64,000 nt of DNA from Paramecium pentaurelia (GCA_905183005.1 CAJJDO010000064.1:443978-507977); one strand, 5' to 3'; numbered from the stretch's first letter, positions 1-11,798 are shown. Program-made: numbers and translations. The notes: a model not told the origin generated them from the sequence alone.

Positions 1-306
1 AATTTAAAAATTAAATTATAGATAAGTATTAAAAATATTAGATCCAAAATTTAGTAATCTAAATTGAAAAACCAATCTGAATAAGGAACTGCTATAAAAA
101 TAACATTAATTAATGATGTATTTATTTAATTCATTATTTTTCAGATATATGAAGATTTAACTAAAAGATAAAATTTCATTAAAGAGAAATTAGGTGAAGA
201 AATGTTTTAATAATTCTTAAATAAGAAACTTGATTTTAATAAAGTATACAAAGCTGCATTCAAATATCATTAAGATCCAACTTTAACATAAATGGAACCA
301 TATTGA
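1..306 (+). CDS. 3' end of an unknown protein (5' partial)
   Basis: The frame is open from the first base of the window and ends at the TGA at 304-306. The visible part is about 90 residues and is charged, ending in ...QDPTLTQMEPY. A 27-nt intron (118-144, GTATTT...TTTCAG) is likely; its length is a multiple of three and it contains no in-frame TGA, so failure to splice would not stop translation. I recognise no domain. The 3' end lies only 64 bp from the stop of the opposing peptidase gene, which is typical of this compact genome. Confidence is limited because the start is outside the window. Confidence 0.6.
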
Positions 307-370
307 AGTTTTATTAAAATATTCTATATATATATTTTATTAGATATTAATCAGATTTCATTGTAAGATC

Positions 371-1312
371 TCATTAATACTTATCTTAATAAGAATATGT
401 CACTATTCCACATGTATTTCCAGATTTTATACGAATAAATCCATTTTCACCCCAACCTAAACCCCATGAATTCTTAACTATCCAATTTCCAGTCTCTTCA
501 TATCCAACCACAACAGCATAATGATTCAATGTTATACCACAATTTGAAAAGATACCAGAAGAATAAAATTACCAATTCTAAGCATCCAAACCAGCTGAAA
601 CTGGATGACTATTTAAAGCTTATTTCATATTATATTCTCCTACTGCTGATGAATATCTTACTGCATGATAAGTACCATTTAATCTCTTACAAGTTTAATT
701 ATATCCAATGTATGGATACTCACTTTCAGTTGCAACACCATTAGCTATAGCAAATTTATATCCATTAATATTAGAACCATCAGTACATCCTCTTGACAAT
801 TAATCACAATCAATAATATGCTATTCAGATAAAGATACATTCTTCTTCTAATAAATCTTCTAATAAACTTCCATTGTACCTGTTACAGAAAATGCCCATC
901 CTGAATTACATTATCCTTAATTCTTAACAACAGTGTAATTTCTATAATCAATGGATGCTTTCAATGTTGAATTTCTTAATTAAATAATTTCTGGTTAATC
1001 TCTGACGTAATTCTCTTTCTTGAAGTTTATTAAATACAATGATTCAAACTATTCTTGAGTTAAATGCATAAATTAATTTATTCCCATTCTATAAGTCTGA
1101 CTTTAATCAGAATTGTGTTGATCTATTTTCTATAAATTTGTTTTAAAAATTTAAAATCTGTATTAATTCTCTCCATCAAGAAATTGTATTCCATGCTTTA
1201 TTTTCCAATTCTCAAATTATTATTACAAGTTTGTAATATTATCTTGTGTATTATTATTGATATAAATCAACAAAACACTTGTTATCAACAAAATACTTAA
1301 ATATTTTATCAT
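371..1312 (-). CDS. Papain-fold (C1A) protein with catalytic Cys replaced by Gly
   Basis: This is an intronless 313-aa protein with a hydrophobic signal sequence (residues 1-18), an I29-type propeptide (about 30-90) and a papain-like domain. The active-site loop reads NQGQCNSGWAFS. Papains have ..QGxCGSCWAFS, so the disulfide Cys is kept but the nucleophile position (residue 138, codon at 899-901) is Gly. The histidine (LNHYAVVVGY) and the asparagine motif (VKNSWGLGWG) are conserved. It is therefore expected to fold and be secreted or sent to lysosomes, but not to hydrolyse peptides by the normal mechanism; a binding or inhibitory role is inference. It is divergently paired with a homologue at 1830-2759 that has the same substitution. 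Confidence 0.9.
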
Positions 1313-1829
1313 TTTAATCTCCAAATTATATATTAAAAAAGAATATTATTATTATAATATTAATTTAATAATTTATATATAAGAATATATTAATGTATTA
1401 GAAAAAGGTATTTAAATAAAGTTTAATTAAATAAAACTTAAATTATTAAATATTATTGTGAAATATCAATATCTCTAAATTATTATACAACAGATTATCT
1501 CACTATATTATACTTTCCAAATACTTTGAGTATGTATTATACAATTTATATAATATTCAACCACTCACTGATTGAAATAGGAATGTTATATTATTTTGGA
1601 CAATTTGAAATGTGATAAAATTTTCATATAATTATTGATTTAAGAGTGTATTTAAAAAATAAATATTTCTAAACAAAATAAATAAATTTTAGTCATAAAC
1701 TTTTTAAGTTAATAAATATTTTAACAATCATATTATTAAAGTGTATATTATAGAACGAATAAGATATTCCATAAGTAAATAATGTAATTTAAGTGAAAAA
1801 TAAAAAACAAAAATTAAATAATAATTCCT
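1313..1829. other. Divergent intergenic region between two peptidase homologues
   Basis: This 517-bp AT-rich stretch separates the start codons of two divergently transcribed papain-like genes, so it should hold both promoters. I see no ORF, RNA gene or clear motif in it beyond A/T runs. It is longer than most intergenic gaps in the window. Confidence 0.6.
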
Positions 1830-2759
1830 ATGAAATAATATCTTGCAATAGCTTTAGTAACCTTGCTGATGACAGTTGGATATTACAATGTTTCTGAAGA
1901 AAATAAATCAGAGTTTGAACTTTGGACTACATAAAATAACAAATTGTATACTGAATCCGAAAAAATGTACAGAATGGGAATATACTATTCCAACAAAAGA
2001 ATGATTGAAGAACATAATCTAAGAGATGATGTTACTTATAAAATGGGGGAAAATCAATTTATGGCTCTTACTCATGAAGAATTTGTTGACCTGTATTTAT
2101 AAAAAAATCTTAATATTCCTATGGATAAAATTTAAGTTAATATTCCAGAAGTCTAACTGGAAGGATTAACTGCAGTTGATTGGAGAAATTACTCTTCAGT
2201 CAAAGATTAAGGTACATGCAATTCAGGTTATGCCTTTTCTGTCAGTAATTCAATAGAAGCCTGGTATGGTATTATGAAATATTAAAAAATATATCCATCC
2301 ACATAACAAATAGTTGACTGTGATTTTAACTCATCTGGATGTTATGGGGGTTATAATGGATATGCTATGGAGTATGCATTCAGAGTAGGATTATCTACTA
2401 ACTAAACTTATCCATATGTTGATAGAGAATAGAATTGTAAATAAACAAGAAATGGTACTTATTTTATTTCTGGTTATTCATTTGTTGGAGGATCATAATA
2501 ATAATTATAGTAATCCTTAAGTAAGTATCCAGTATCAGTTGGAATAAATGCTGATAATTGGTAATTTTATAGTTCAGGAGTATTTTACAATTGTTCATCA
2601 AATGCTACCACTCATTATGCATTAGCAGTAGGATTTGACAATGAAAGTAATTGGATTGTTTAAAATTCATGGGGATCTGGATGGGGTGAAAAGGGACATA
2701 TCAGATTATATTAATAAAACACATGTGGTATCTTAAATTATCCTTGGTAAATTTATTGA
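1830..2759 (+). CDS. Papain-fold (C1A) protein with catalytic Cys replaced by Gly, second copy
   Basis: This is an intronless 309-aa protein. It has a signal peptide (MKQYLAIALVTLLMTVGYY), an I29-like propeptide with NQFMALTHEEF near residue 76, and a papain-like domain. The active-site loop is DQGTCNSGYAFS, with Gly133 (codon 2226-2228) at the nucleophile position, again keeping the neighbouring disulfide Cys. The histidine (THYALAVGF) and NSWGSGWG are present, so only the nucleophile is lost. It is clearly related to the gene at 371-1312 but diverged over most of its length, so the substitution probably predates their duplication. It is probably secreted or lysosomal; proteolysis is not expected. 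Confidence 0.9.
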
Positions 2760-3073
2760 GAGATTAAAATATATATATATATATTTGGCTATCATTAATT
2801 AAGAATCTTTTTTATATATGTTTTTTAATATATATATTAAATAACATTTAGATATTTGGAATATAATTAAAAATTAAAGAGAAATTTAATAGAAGTTTAT
2901 CATAATTCATTAACTTTTAAAGAATTCATTATTCCTTTTATTTTAGTGCTTTAATATCTAAATAACTTTAACTTTATTATTAAAAAATCTTTAATTATTA
3001 ATTCAAATTTAGTGTTTATTATGAAAATATTTTAAATTCATAGAAATAATTTATGATAAATTCTTAAAACTAA
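2760..3073. other. Convergent intergenic region
   Basis: This 314-bp AT-rich stretch lies between two converging stop codons and contains a (TA)n run near 2770-2780. I see no gene or structured element. It presumably carries the two 3' ends and polyadenylation sites. Confidence 0.5.
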
Positions 3074-3984
3074 TCAATATTCAAATCCTTTATTTAATCT
3101 AAGAGTACGGAAAGATCTCTCATGAGTAATATTCTGTTTTTTCTTGGGTAATTTAAATAAAGGAAGTGTTGTATAACTGGGTTTTTTAATAAACTTTTAT
3201 AGTTAATAAGTATCAGCATCAGTTAGATCTTCTTCTTCATTATTGAGTTTCTCTTCTTCCTTTTTCTTTTTTTCTTATGTGAATGTTAATTTAACTCCTG
3301 TTTTTAAAGGGAATGCTTCAAAATTATATGGTTCATCATATTATGTTTTAACTTTTGTAGCAACCTTTAATTTAAATAAGGCTTATTGATTAATAATGTT
3401 TTCTTCAGCAATAGGTTCTGATTATTTTTGGTCAACTCTTCCTTATAATTTACTTTTGACTGTATTGACAATTGGACTTAATTATTTAACTTATTCTCTT
3501 CTTCTCATAATACTACCATCAGAATCATACGTTTAATAATCTTTTAATGGTTTTTTTGATAACAATAATTTAACTTAAATTTATTTTGCAGGATGAATGT
3601 ATTCATTATATGGTAAATTTTGATCTCTAAGTTTAGCATTTCTTTTATCTTTCTTCTTCTTCATGGCTTCTAATCTATATTTATCATCTGATTTGTCTCT
3701 ATCAACTACAATTAGTTAAGGCTTAGGTTCATATGTCTCAAACAAACCATAATCTTTTTTAATTTCAAATTCTTTTTAAGAGGAATTGTCTAATAATCTT
3801 ATTGATTATCGTTTCCATAACACAGATTAAACATGTTGAGTAGTGTGTCTATCAAAAACTGGAGTTTACTTTAGTTTAAATTCTTATATACTGGTTCATC
3901 ATCATGAACTTAAATTTAATCAGGGTCACTAAATTCAAGTATATATAACTCTAATAGCTATTAACAATGCTCTAATGCAATCAT
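3074..3984 (-). CDS. Hypothetical charged protein
   Basis: The frame starts with MIALEHCQQLLELY and ends ...TLRLNKGFEY at the TGA at 3074-3076. One 23-nt intron (GTATATAAG...CTAAAG, after HDDEP) closes the frame to 295 aa. The product is basic and charged, with a Lys-rich segment (EAMKKKKDKRNAK) and an acidic coil (KKKKEEEKLNNEEEDL). I recognise no family. Its start is only 23 nt downstream, on the same strand, of the stop of the SANT-domain gene, and the two frames differ. The two could therefore be one gene broken by an indel or an unrecognised intron; I could not find a donor/acceptor pair that joins them. Confidence 0.6.
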
Positions 3985-4007
3985 TAAATAATTAAAGATA
4001 ATTATAA

Positions 4008-5035
4008 TCAATAATCTAACTAATTATTATAATCTGGTCTGATTTTTAGATAATCTTCATAGTCTTATGGTTAAGCATGATGGATATATTCAGGCATATC
4101 CTCTCTTTTAAGGTTCACATCATTCAGGAATTGTTAATACTCAATCCCATTAACCATATAAGGATTATAGTAAAATTATTTATCAAACATCATATAAAAA
4201 GGATCTTAATCAACTATTTATTCTATAATATTGAATTATAATTACCATCTTTAGCAATATCTGTCAATTAATTTTTCTTTTTGCGTCCTGCTCTACTTCT
4301 TTCATTTCTTGGTAATCTTTTACCATTTTCACCTCTATGAGCATAAGGATTAAATTTCTAATGATGACTTCTACATTGACTTGGTGTACGTGTACCAATT
4401 AATTCACTCATTTGTTTAAATATTTTTGATGTTTTCTTCATCATTGATGAGTTCATTATGTTTTCATATTGTGATAGGAAATTCACATATGTTGTATGTT
4501 CAATAGCTGACCAATGACCAGTATTAATATGCTCTTTTTTAGGCTTTTTGATTTGATGGTGTTTGCTGGATTTTACAGTCTATTTTGAACCAAGAGGTGA
4601 GCCATCTGTTACAATATCTGATTGTAATTTAGGTAATAAGGTACTCTAAGTAAAATGTACTAGTGGATATTATGGCTAAACTATTGTTTTCAAACTAAAT
4701 TGTTATACTATATATAATACAATTCTTCTTTTTAAGGTTCTTCTTGCAATGTTTTAGTTTTAGGAAGCAACTCTTTTTTATCATCCTTTCTATAATATAA
4801 AATTAGTATATTACTTATGCTTTTTGGATTTCTTGGTTTTGTTTTATGTTTTCTGATCAACAACAATATCATAATTGACTAGTTATTAAGGGTATTAAAG
4901 TTGATGGTATAAGGGAAAATCATTGATATTTTAATGCATAGCATATTCTATCATTTGATTTTTTGGCATGTTATCGTTCTCAAATTAATAAGTTGGTTGA
5001 TAATCAATTGGAAATGAAAAGAGAGGATGAATCAT
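4008..5035 (-). CDS. SANT/Myb-like domain protein
   Basis: Three tiny introns (25, 26 and 23 nt) give a 317-aa product starting MIHPLFSFPIDYQ. The recognisable core is a ciliate-type SANT/Myb-like domain beginning GHWSAIEHTTYVNFL and closing with the third-helix pattern SELIGTRTPSQCRSHHQKF, a spacing typical of SANT proteins that bind DNA or chromatin. A basic tail follows (RSRAGRKKKN). The N-terminal third is Q/P-rich and low complexity. A nuclear DNA- or chromatin-binding role is inferred from the domain only. The stop (4008-4010) lies 23 nt from the next same-strand start, see the neighbouring entry. Confidence 0.75.
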
Positions 5036-5162
5036 AATGGGTGAAAATATTTTTATATAAATTATATTGACTTTTCGTAACCTTTTATTATTATAGTAAA
5101 ACTAATTAATTATAGAAGAGAATAATAGAAAATATATATTTCACTATAGTAATATTATTATA

Positions 5163-7340
5163 TCAATATCTTTATATAGGACTATTTCGAAGTTAGGACT
5201 TAAGGGTAGCATCATGAATAGACTTATTAGCTAATAATTCAGCAGGTATTCCAATTCTACTATTGTATGCAGCTCTAGATACTAATGTTTCTGGTAAGAG
5301 ACTCTTATCCAATATTGTATATTTCTCTATCATTTCAGTTAATTCTCTATTTTTAATAGCCAATTAATTTTAAAGATCGGCTATTTGATCTGATAGTAAT
5401 CCTACTTATGTATTATAAGCACTTTTTAGATTTTCAAATTAGTAAGCAGCACCTGAATCCATTTTATGTCTTAATTCATCTATTTCTAGATTCTTTTCTT
5501 ATTCAAAATGATGTAATTTTTCAATCAATTTATCATTATCATCTTGTATACGTTTTTAAATGAGTTCAGCATTATTTCTTTAAATTGTTAGATTTTCACA
5601 TTCTTTTATTTTATTATTATACATATCAAATGTCTTTTGTATTTCATATTTTTAATGATCAATTTATTATTCTAATTATTTCTATTTCTCTCTATTTTAT
5701 ATATCTATTTCTTTAATAAGTGATTTTAAGTCTTAAATTTCTTAAAGTTTTGATTTTTCACTTTCAAATGATCTAAGTTTAACAAGTTCTAATTCATTTT
5801 ATAAATTTCTTAATTTATCTTCAAATTCTAATTTAATTTAAGAATAATTCTTAAGATTTTATTAAATTTCTTAATTTTTATGATCTAACAAATTCTTTAA
5901 ATTAATTATTTCTTAATTTAATAATTATATCTATTTTTAGAGATCAATTTACATATTTTCATATTAAATAGTTAATCTTTCAATTCTAGCATGTTAATCA
6001 GCAATTTCTCTATTTTTTTCATTTTCTAATAAAATAGATCTTCTTTTTTAATCTTCAATTGTATTAATTAATCTTTAAATTTCTCCATCATAATAATCTT
6101 TTTATTATTATTTTTCAACAACCAATTTTTAAATATCTTAATTTTTATGATCAATAATTTCTTTAAGTTTAAGAATTTCTTTATGTAATGCTTACAATTA
6201 ATTTTCATGTGTTATTTTAAGATTAGTTGTATCATTATTATGCATATTATCTAAATTAGTTTAAATATTATGATTTTCTTATTAATGTAATTGTTCATTA
6301 CTCAAAATTTATCTTCTTAATATTTCTATTTCATTTCTCAATCCAGTTATATCTAATTCAGATTATATCTTTTATTTTTGATTTTAATTTATTAAAGTTT
6401 CAATTTCTTAAGCTTTTATTTCTAATAGATTTTTTAATTTTACAATCTCTGATCCTTAAACATCTTATTAATTCTCATGAGCTGTTTATTAATTTCTTAA
6501 ATTAGTTTCTTAATACAATTCCAATTTTTATTTTTATTATAATAATTCATTTTGATGATCAATTTAAATGGCACTTAATCTAGATTTTGTAATATCTATT
6601 TCATTCATTAATCTTAATTAAGTATCTTAAAATTCTATTTTTTATCTTTCATTCTAAGATTATAATTAAGCCACTTATAATGTTCTATCTTCTAACATAT
6701 CTCTAAGTTTCTTTAATTATGCCTCATACATATCAGCCTGAGAATTATTAGATCGTTTAAATGTTTCTTAAATTTAAGTTGTTTAATTATCTGCTACATT
6801 TCTTTAATCTGATATTATTCTATTTTTTTCTTAATCTAACGCACTGCTTCTTGCATTTGCTTTTTATACTTCCAAAGTAAGAGCTTTAATCTCAACTTCA
6901 TAATTCTATCTGATTTACATAAGAGATCCCATTTAAGCTTCATATTTTTATTTCCACATCTCAGATTCACTTTTTCTTTACAAAGCTACCTTTTAAGCTC
7001 TTTCTAATTAACCTTAAAGAGCATTATTTGACTCTAAGACTTCTACTACTTTGTATTCTAAGTCACCACTCTTTTGCTAAACAAGACGTTAAAGTTCATT
7101 ATCAGCCTTATATTTGGCCAATTCACGTTCAAGTTCGTAACATTTGATTCTATAATTATCAGCATCTTCTGACACAATACTAAAGTTCATTTTATTTTAG
7201 ACAGGTGAATGAATGTAAGGTGATTGATTATTGAGTGGATGAGCCTTCTTTACAGTTCCTGGTTAAGAGAAATCTTGACTTGCTAAGACTTACGAATATT
7301 TAGTGGGTGAAATAGTTCTTGGTTACATACTGAGGTTCAT
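5163..7340 (-). CDS. Long coiled-coil protein
   Basis: A single open frame of 725 aa needs no intron. It begins MNLSMQPRTISPTKYSQVLA, followed by a Ser/Pro-rich head of about 50 residues. From SEDADNYRIKCYELERELAKY onward it is an almost unbroken heptad-like coiled coil rich in Leu, Glu, Gln and Lys, and ends in a short non-coiled tail (AAYNSRIGIPAELLANKS). This architecture suits a structural element of the ciliate cortex, basal body or cilium, but I cannot assign it to a named family. Confidence 0.8.
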
Positions 7341-7548
7341 TGACAAATTATTAATAAAAATTATTGATAGTCACCTTATCTTAACGAATACTTTTATATT
7401 ACATATAAAAATTATGAATATAATTTATTTATCAATAATATATTTTAACACATTTTTATAGTTTTCTTTGCTTAACAACTATAAATATATATTATATAAT
7501 AATAATATTTTATAAATCAAGTATTACTAATATTCTAACCACCTTACA

Positions 7549-8106
7549 ATGATGACTATAAATAACAATAAGAACTTAAATAATAATAAATTCAATACAC
7601 AAAATATAATGATTGAATCAATTAAATCAAAAGAAAATCTTAGAAAATAATCATCTTTAGATTAATATTCATCAAGTCTTCCAAAAAAGATATTAATTCA
7701 TAAATAGTAATTTAATGACCTTTAAGAAAGTCTAAAAAATAGAAAATCAAAAGAAACTCATTAAACTCAAAATCGTTTGCCTTCTCCAATTAATTTGAAA
7801 ATTCTAATCCCTCCCAAATCTAAATCTATATAAGAGAAAAAATAAGATACATAAATTTAGATTAATCTTAAAGATATAATTCCTGAAAATTCAAACAGTT
7901 TTATTGATTGGAAAGGAATAATTTCAAATTTAAATAGTCCAAATTACCCCTTGAAAAAATGGGTTAGAAATATCATCATCAAAAATAACATTATATAAGA
8001 TTATGACTTTGCTATATTAATAAGAATCCTGATGCAAATATATAAGTTTAAATAACCAACTTTAGTTAACATATTTTCTGAGATCATTGAAGAATTAGAG
8101 AAATGA
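7549..8106 (+). CDS. Hypothetical 185-aa protein
   Basis: This is an intronless frame from MMTINNNKNLNNNKF to a TGA at 8104-8106. The N-terminal two thirds are Asn/Gln/Ser/Lys-rich and low complexity. The last 70 residues look folded, with a Trp-containing segment (SFIDWKGIISNL) and amphipathic helices (LVNIFSEIIEELEK). I recognise no domain. It sits 90 bp upstream of a same-strand coiled-coil gene and is divergent from the coiled-coil gene at 5163-7340. Confidence 0.7.
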
Positions 8107-8196
8107 AACTTAAACTTTCTATATTTTATGTATTATCATGGGTACATATATATAAATATTCATAATAAAATAAAAACTTATTTTGATAAAAAATAT

Positions 8197-10537
8197 ATGA
8201 TTAATTTGGAAAATTTTGATCAAACAAAATTCAAAAATCCCATTCTAGATAGGTACTATATTTCTAATGCAAAAGTCCACGTTCAATTTAGGCTTGTAAA
8301 TTAATTGGAATCCTACCATAAGAATTAATTTAGATAACTTTATAAGAATTAAAGTAAAGAAGACCAGATTTGAAACTGGACAAGTAAGATTGGTAAAAAT
8401 TCTGGGAACACTAAGAAATAAAAAGATAATAAAAATTAGAAGCTTGTATTGAGACAAGATAATAAATTATTCAAGCAGGTGGCATGTAAGGAAATGATAA
8501 TGATGAATAAAATTTTAAGGATTCAAGGATGTCAGAACAATAAAGTAATGCAATTGAGAGAGAGAAAAGAGAATTGGAGAAGATTAAATAGAGACAATAA
8601 AAAGAAATAGATTAAATGTTGGAATATGAAAGAAGGATGTAAGAAATTAGATAGAGGAATGAGGAGAAATAAAGAAAATAAATGGAGAAATAGATGAGAA
8701 GAGAGCAAGAATTATAAGAAAAAAGACTATAATAAGAATAAGAGAAATAAATGAGAGAAGAAGAGAAAAAAAGGAAATAGTAAGATGAAGAGAGATAATA
8801 AAAGTAATTGGCTAGTGAACATTTCAGAAGAGAATAAGAAAGAGCAAAAATGGAATAAGAAAAATAATATTAATTAAAAATGGAAGCAAAAAGAAAAGAA
8901 GAAGAAAGAAGATTAAAATAAATGCAATTCTAGTAATAAACACAATTAATTTAATAATAATATGAAGAGGAAATGTAAAAGAAAAGATAAATTATGTAAT
9001 AAAAAGAAATTGAACGACTTTAAACTATTGAGATTTAAAGATAATAAAGAATTTAAGAATCATAATAAGCTTAATAAGAATTAGCTATTAAATTAGTAAA
9101 TGCAAGAGTAAAATAAGAGGAATAATTGAATAATATGAAGAAGGTATATATAAACAATATTATTATATTAGTCTTTTGATTTTAAATAATAAAAAATAGA
9201 ACAGAGAAGAAGAGAATTTGAAGAGATGAAAATGTAAAAGATGTATGAAAATCAAATACAAGCATTATAACATCAAGAGAAGATAAAGGAAGTGATGGAA
9301 AAGAATTAGATTTAAGAAGAAAAAAAGAAATATGATTATTTTAGTAAATTATAAGAAGTTGAATAAAGAAAGGAAGAATTAGAAAGGTTAAAACAATAAG
9401 AATTAATTGCTAGAAAATAATAAATATATGAAAAAGAAATATAAAGATAATAAGTATTATAAAATAATGAAAAATAATTGGAATAAAAAACAAATGATTT
9501 TTTAAGGAAATTTTAAGAAAAGGAATAATTAATATATGAGGTAAGCAATAATTCGATTATTTAAGAAATAATTTGAAAAATAATAAATCTAACATGAGTA
9601 AAAAGTAAAAGAACTTTTAAAGGAATAAGATAAAAAGGAAGCATTAGAAAGAATTATGAGATTGTAAGAATATGAGAAGGAATTATAGAGATAAAAATTA
9701 TAAGACAAAATGAGAAGAGCTGAAATGTTATAAATGGAAAAAAACTAAATGTTAGAATAAAGAATGTTAATTAAAAAAGAGATTGGGTTTCAAAAATAAG
9801 AATTAATGCAAAAATTAGAATTAGTCAAATTAGGAAAATTAGATCCATCAGCTTTAAATCCTGATGGAAATAGTATTCGTGCATCAAATAGCTTATAAAA
9901 CAGTTACCATAATGTTCGACGTATTTTATAATTTAAATAATAGCATCAACTGCAAAATATTAAAATACTCTATCAAATAAAGATATGCGTCATATTATTA
10001 GACCAAAATCATAATAATAAAAAGTGTTAACAAATTCTTCAAATACTTAATATGGTTCTCAAAATTAAGGAAAGTTTAATTTATCTAATAAATATGAAAA
10101 TTTATTAGATTAATTGAAGGTTCGATAAAATTAAGAAATGATAGATGTATTAATTAAATTATATTCTAAAGGTCTTAGAAGAGGAGTAATAATTAGAATT
10201 TGAAAGAGAATAAGCTATGGCTAATGCAAAAAATCCTGAAGAATAAAAGAGACTTGAAAAACTATTTCAGATAGAAAGAAATAAAACTAACTAAAGATTA
10301 GAGTAAATTAAGAGGTAATTATTTGATGATAAACATTAGAGAGCATTAAAGATAATAGGAGGAATTTAGAAATTAAAGCTGAATTTATAAATTTATTTTT
10401 GTAATTAAATATATATATATATATGTATTCATCTCTATCTATAATTTAACAGATATTAAATTGAAATGAAAAAACAAATATTTCAATTTAGTATTTTTTT
10501 ATATACAATAATAGATCGATCTTTATTTAAATGTTGA
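8197..10537 (+). CDS. Coiled-coil protein with N-terminal SPRS..ACK..GI motif
   Basis: Five introns (8253-8275, 9144-9171, 9541-9565, 9921-9943, 10147-10171) close the frame to 738 aa. The N-terminus after the first intron reads SPRSIQACKLIGILPQEL; I believe this resembles a short N-terminal segment in other ciliate coiled-coil proteins, but that is from memory and unchecked. Then follow several hundred residues of very Gln/Glu/Arg/Lys-rich coiled coil in which many codons are TAA/TAG. The C-terminal part is interrupted by a Ser/Asn-rich stretch. The 3' part lies in the 784-bp duplicated block. The stop is uncertain, because the last 40 codons read through AT repeats that look like 3' UTR. 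A cytoskeletal role is plausible but unproven. Confidence 0.75.
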
Positions 10538-10689
10538 GAAGCTTAATCTTTTTTTAAATTTATTTAATCTTGATAAAAATTGATATTAAGAATTAAATTA
10601 GAAATTGAAACATCATATTGATAAGTAATTAGTTTCGAACCAAAATTAAGATAAAATTCAATATAATTTAGAATTCATTTAATCTCTAT
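9906..10689. repeat. 784-bp direct repeat, left copy, flanking an N gap
   Basis: Bases 9906-10689 match 11015-11798 at every base I compared, at a constant offset of 1109. The left copy runs into the N block at 10690 and the right copy begins right after it. The block contains the 3' end of the coiled-coil gene and the 3' end of the converging kinase gene. Perfect identity next to a gap suggests the same contig end was assembled twice. Confidence 0.93.
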
Positions 10690-11014
10690 NNNNNNNNNNN
10701 NNNNNNNNNNNNNNNNNNNNNNNNNNNNNNNNNNNNNNNNNNNNNNNNNNNNNNNNNNNNNNNNNNNNNNNNNNNNNNNNNNNNNNNNNNNNNNNNNNNN
10801 NNNNNNNNNNNNNNNNNNNNNNNNNNNNNNNNNNNNNNNNNNNNNNNNNNNNNNNNNNNNNNNNNNNNNNNNNNNNNNNNNNNNNNNNNNNNNNNNNNNN
10901 NNNNNNNNNNNNNNNNNNNNNNNNNNNNNNNNNNNNNNNNNNNNNNNNNNNNNNNNNNNNNNNNNNNNNNNNNNNNNNNNNNNNNNNNNNNNNNNNNNNN
11001 NNNNNNNNNNNNNN
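10690..11014. other. Assembly gap (325 N)
   Basis: The run of undetermined bases lies exactly between the two identical 784-bp copies. Any protein predicted across it is an artefact. Confidence 0.99.
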
Positions 11015-11646
11015 ACCATAATGTTCGACGTATTTTATAATTTAAATAATAGCATCAACTGCAAAATATTAAAATACTCTATCAAATAAAGATATGCGTC
11101 ATATTATTAGACCAAAATCATAATAATAAAAAGTGTTAACAAATTCTTCAAATACTTAATATGGTTCTCAAAATTAAGGAAAGTTTAATTTATCTAATAA
11201 ATATGAAAATTTATTAGATTAATTGAAGGTTCGATAAAATTAAGAAATGATAGATGTATTAATTAAATTATATTCTAAAGGTCTTAGAAGAGGAGTAATA
11301 ATTAGAATTTGAAAGAGAATAAGCTATGGCTAATGCAAAAAATCCTGAAGAATAAAAGAGACTTGAAAAACTATTTCAGATAGAAAGAAATAAAACTAAC
11401 TAAAGATTAGAGTAAATTAAGAGGTAATTATTTGATGATAAACATTAGAGAGCATTAAAGATAATAGGAGGAATTTAGAAATTAAAGCTGAATTTATAAA
11501 TTTATTTTTGTAATTAAATATATATATATATATGTATTCATCTCTATCTATAATTTAACAGATATTAAATTGAAATGAAAAAACAAATATTTCAATTTAG
11601 TATTTTTTTATATACAATAATAGATCGATCTTTATTTAAATGTTGA
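11015..11646 (+). pseudogene. Duplicate 3' fragment of the coiled-coil gene
   Basis: This is the same sequence as the 3' part of the gene at 8197-10537, including the 23-nt and 25-nt introns, without a start codon. It is probably an assembly duplicate, not a real gene. If the duplication were biological it would be a truncated pseudogene. Confidence 0.8.
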
Positions 11647-11798
11647 GAAGCTTAATCTTTTTTTAAATTTATTTAATCTTGATAAAAATTGATATTAAGA
11701 ATTAAATTAGAAATTGAAACATCATATTGATAAGTAATTAGTTTCGAACCAAAATTAAGATAAAATTCAATATAATTTAGAATTCATTTAATCTCTAT
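11015..11798. repeat. 784-bp direct repeat, right copy
   Basis: This is the second copy of 9906-10689. It starts mid-way through the coiled-coil gene (within the codons for SYHNVR) without the upstream exons, so it carries only a 3' fragment of that gene. Its right end is continuous with the kinase gene at 11784-13259 and supplies that gene's stop codon. Confidence 0.93.

Noticed and set aside
8245..8457. Minus-strand hydrophobic 70-codon frame
   Set aside because: It is antisense to the first exons of the coiled-coil gene, whose plus-strand frame continues through it.
10675..11019. Minus-strand frame spanning the N block
   Set aside because: It consists of undetermined residues plus the last codons of the duplicated kinase 3' end; it is an artefact of the gap.
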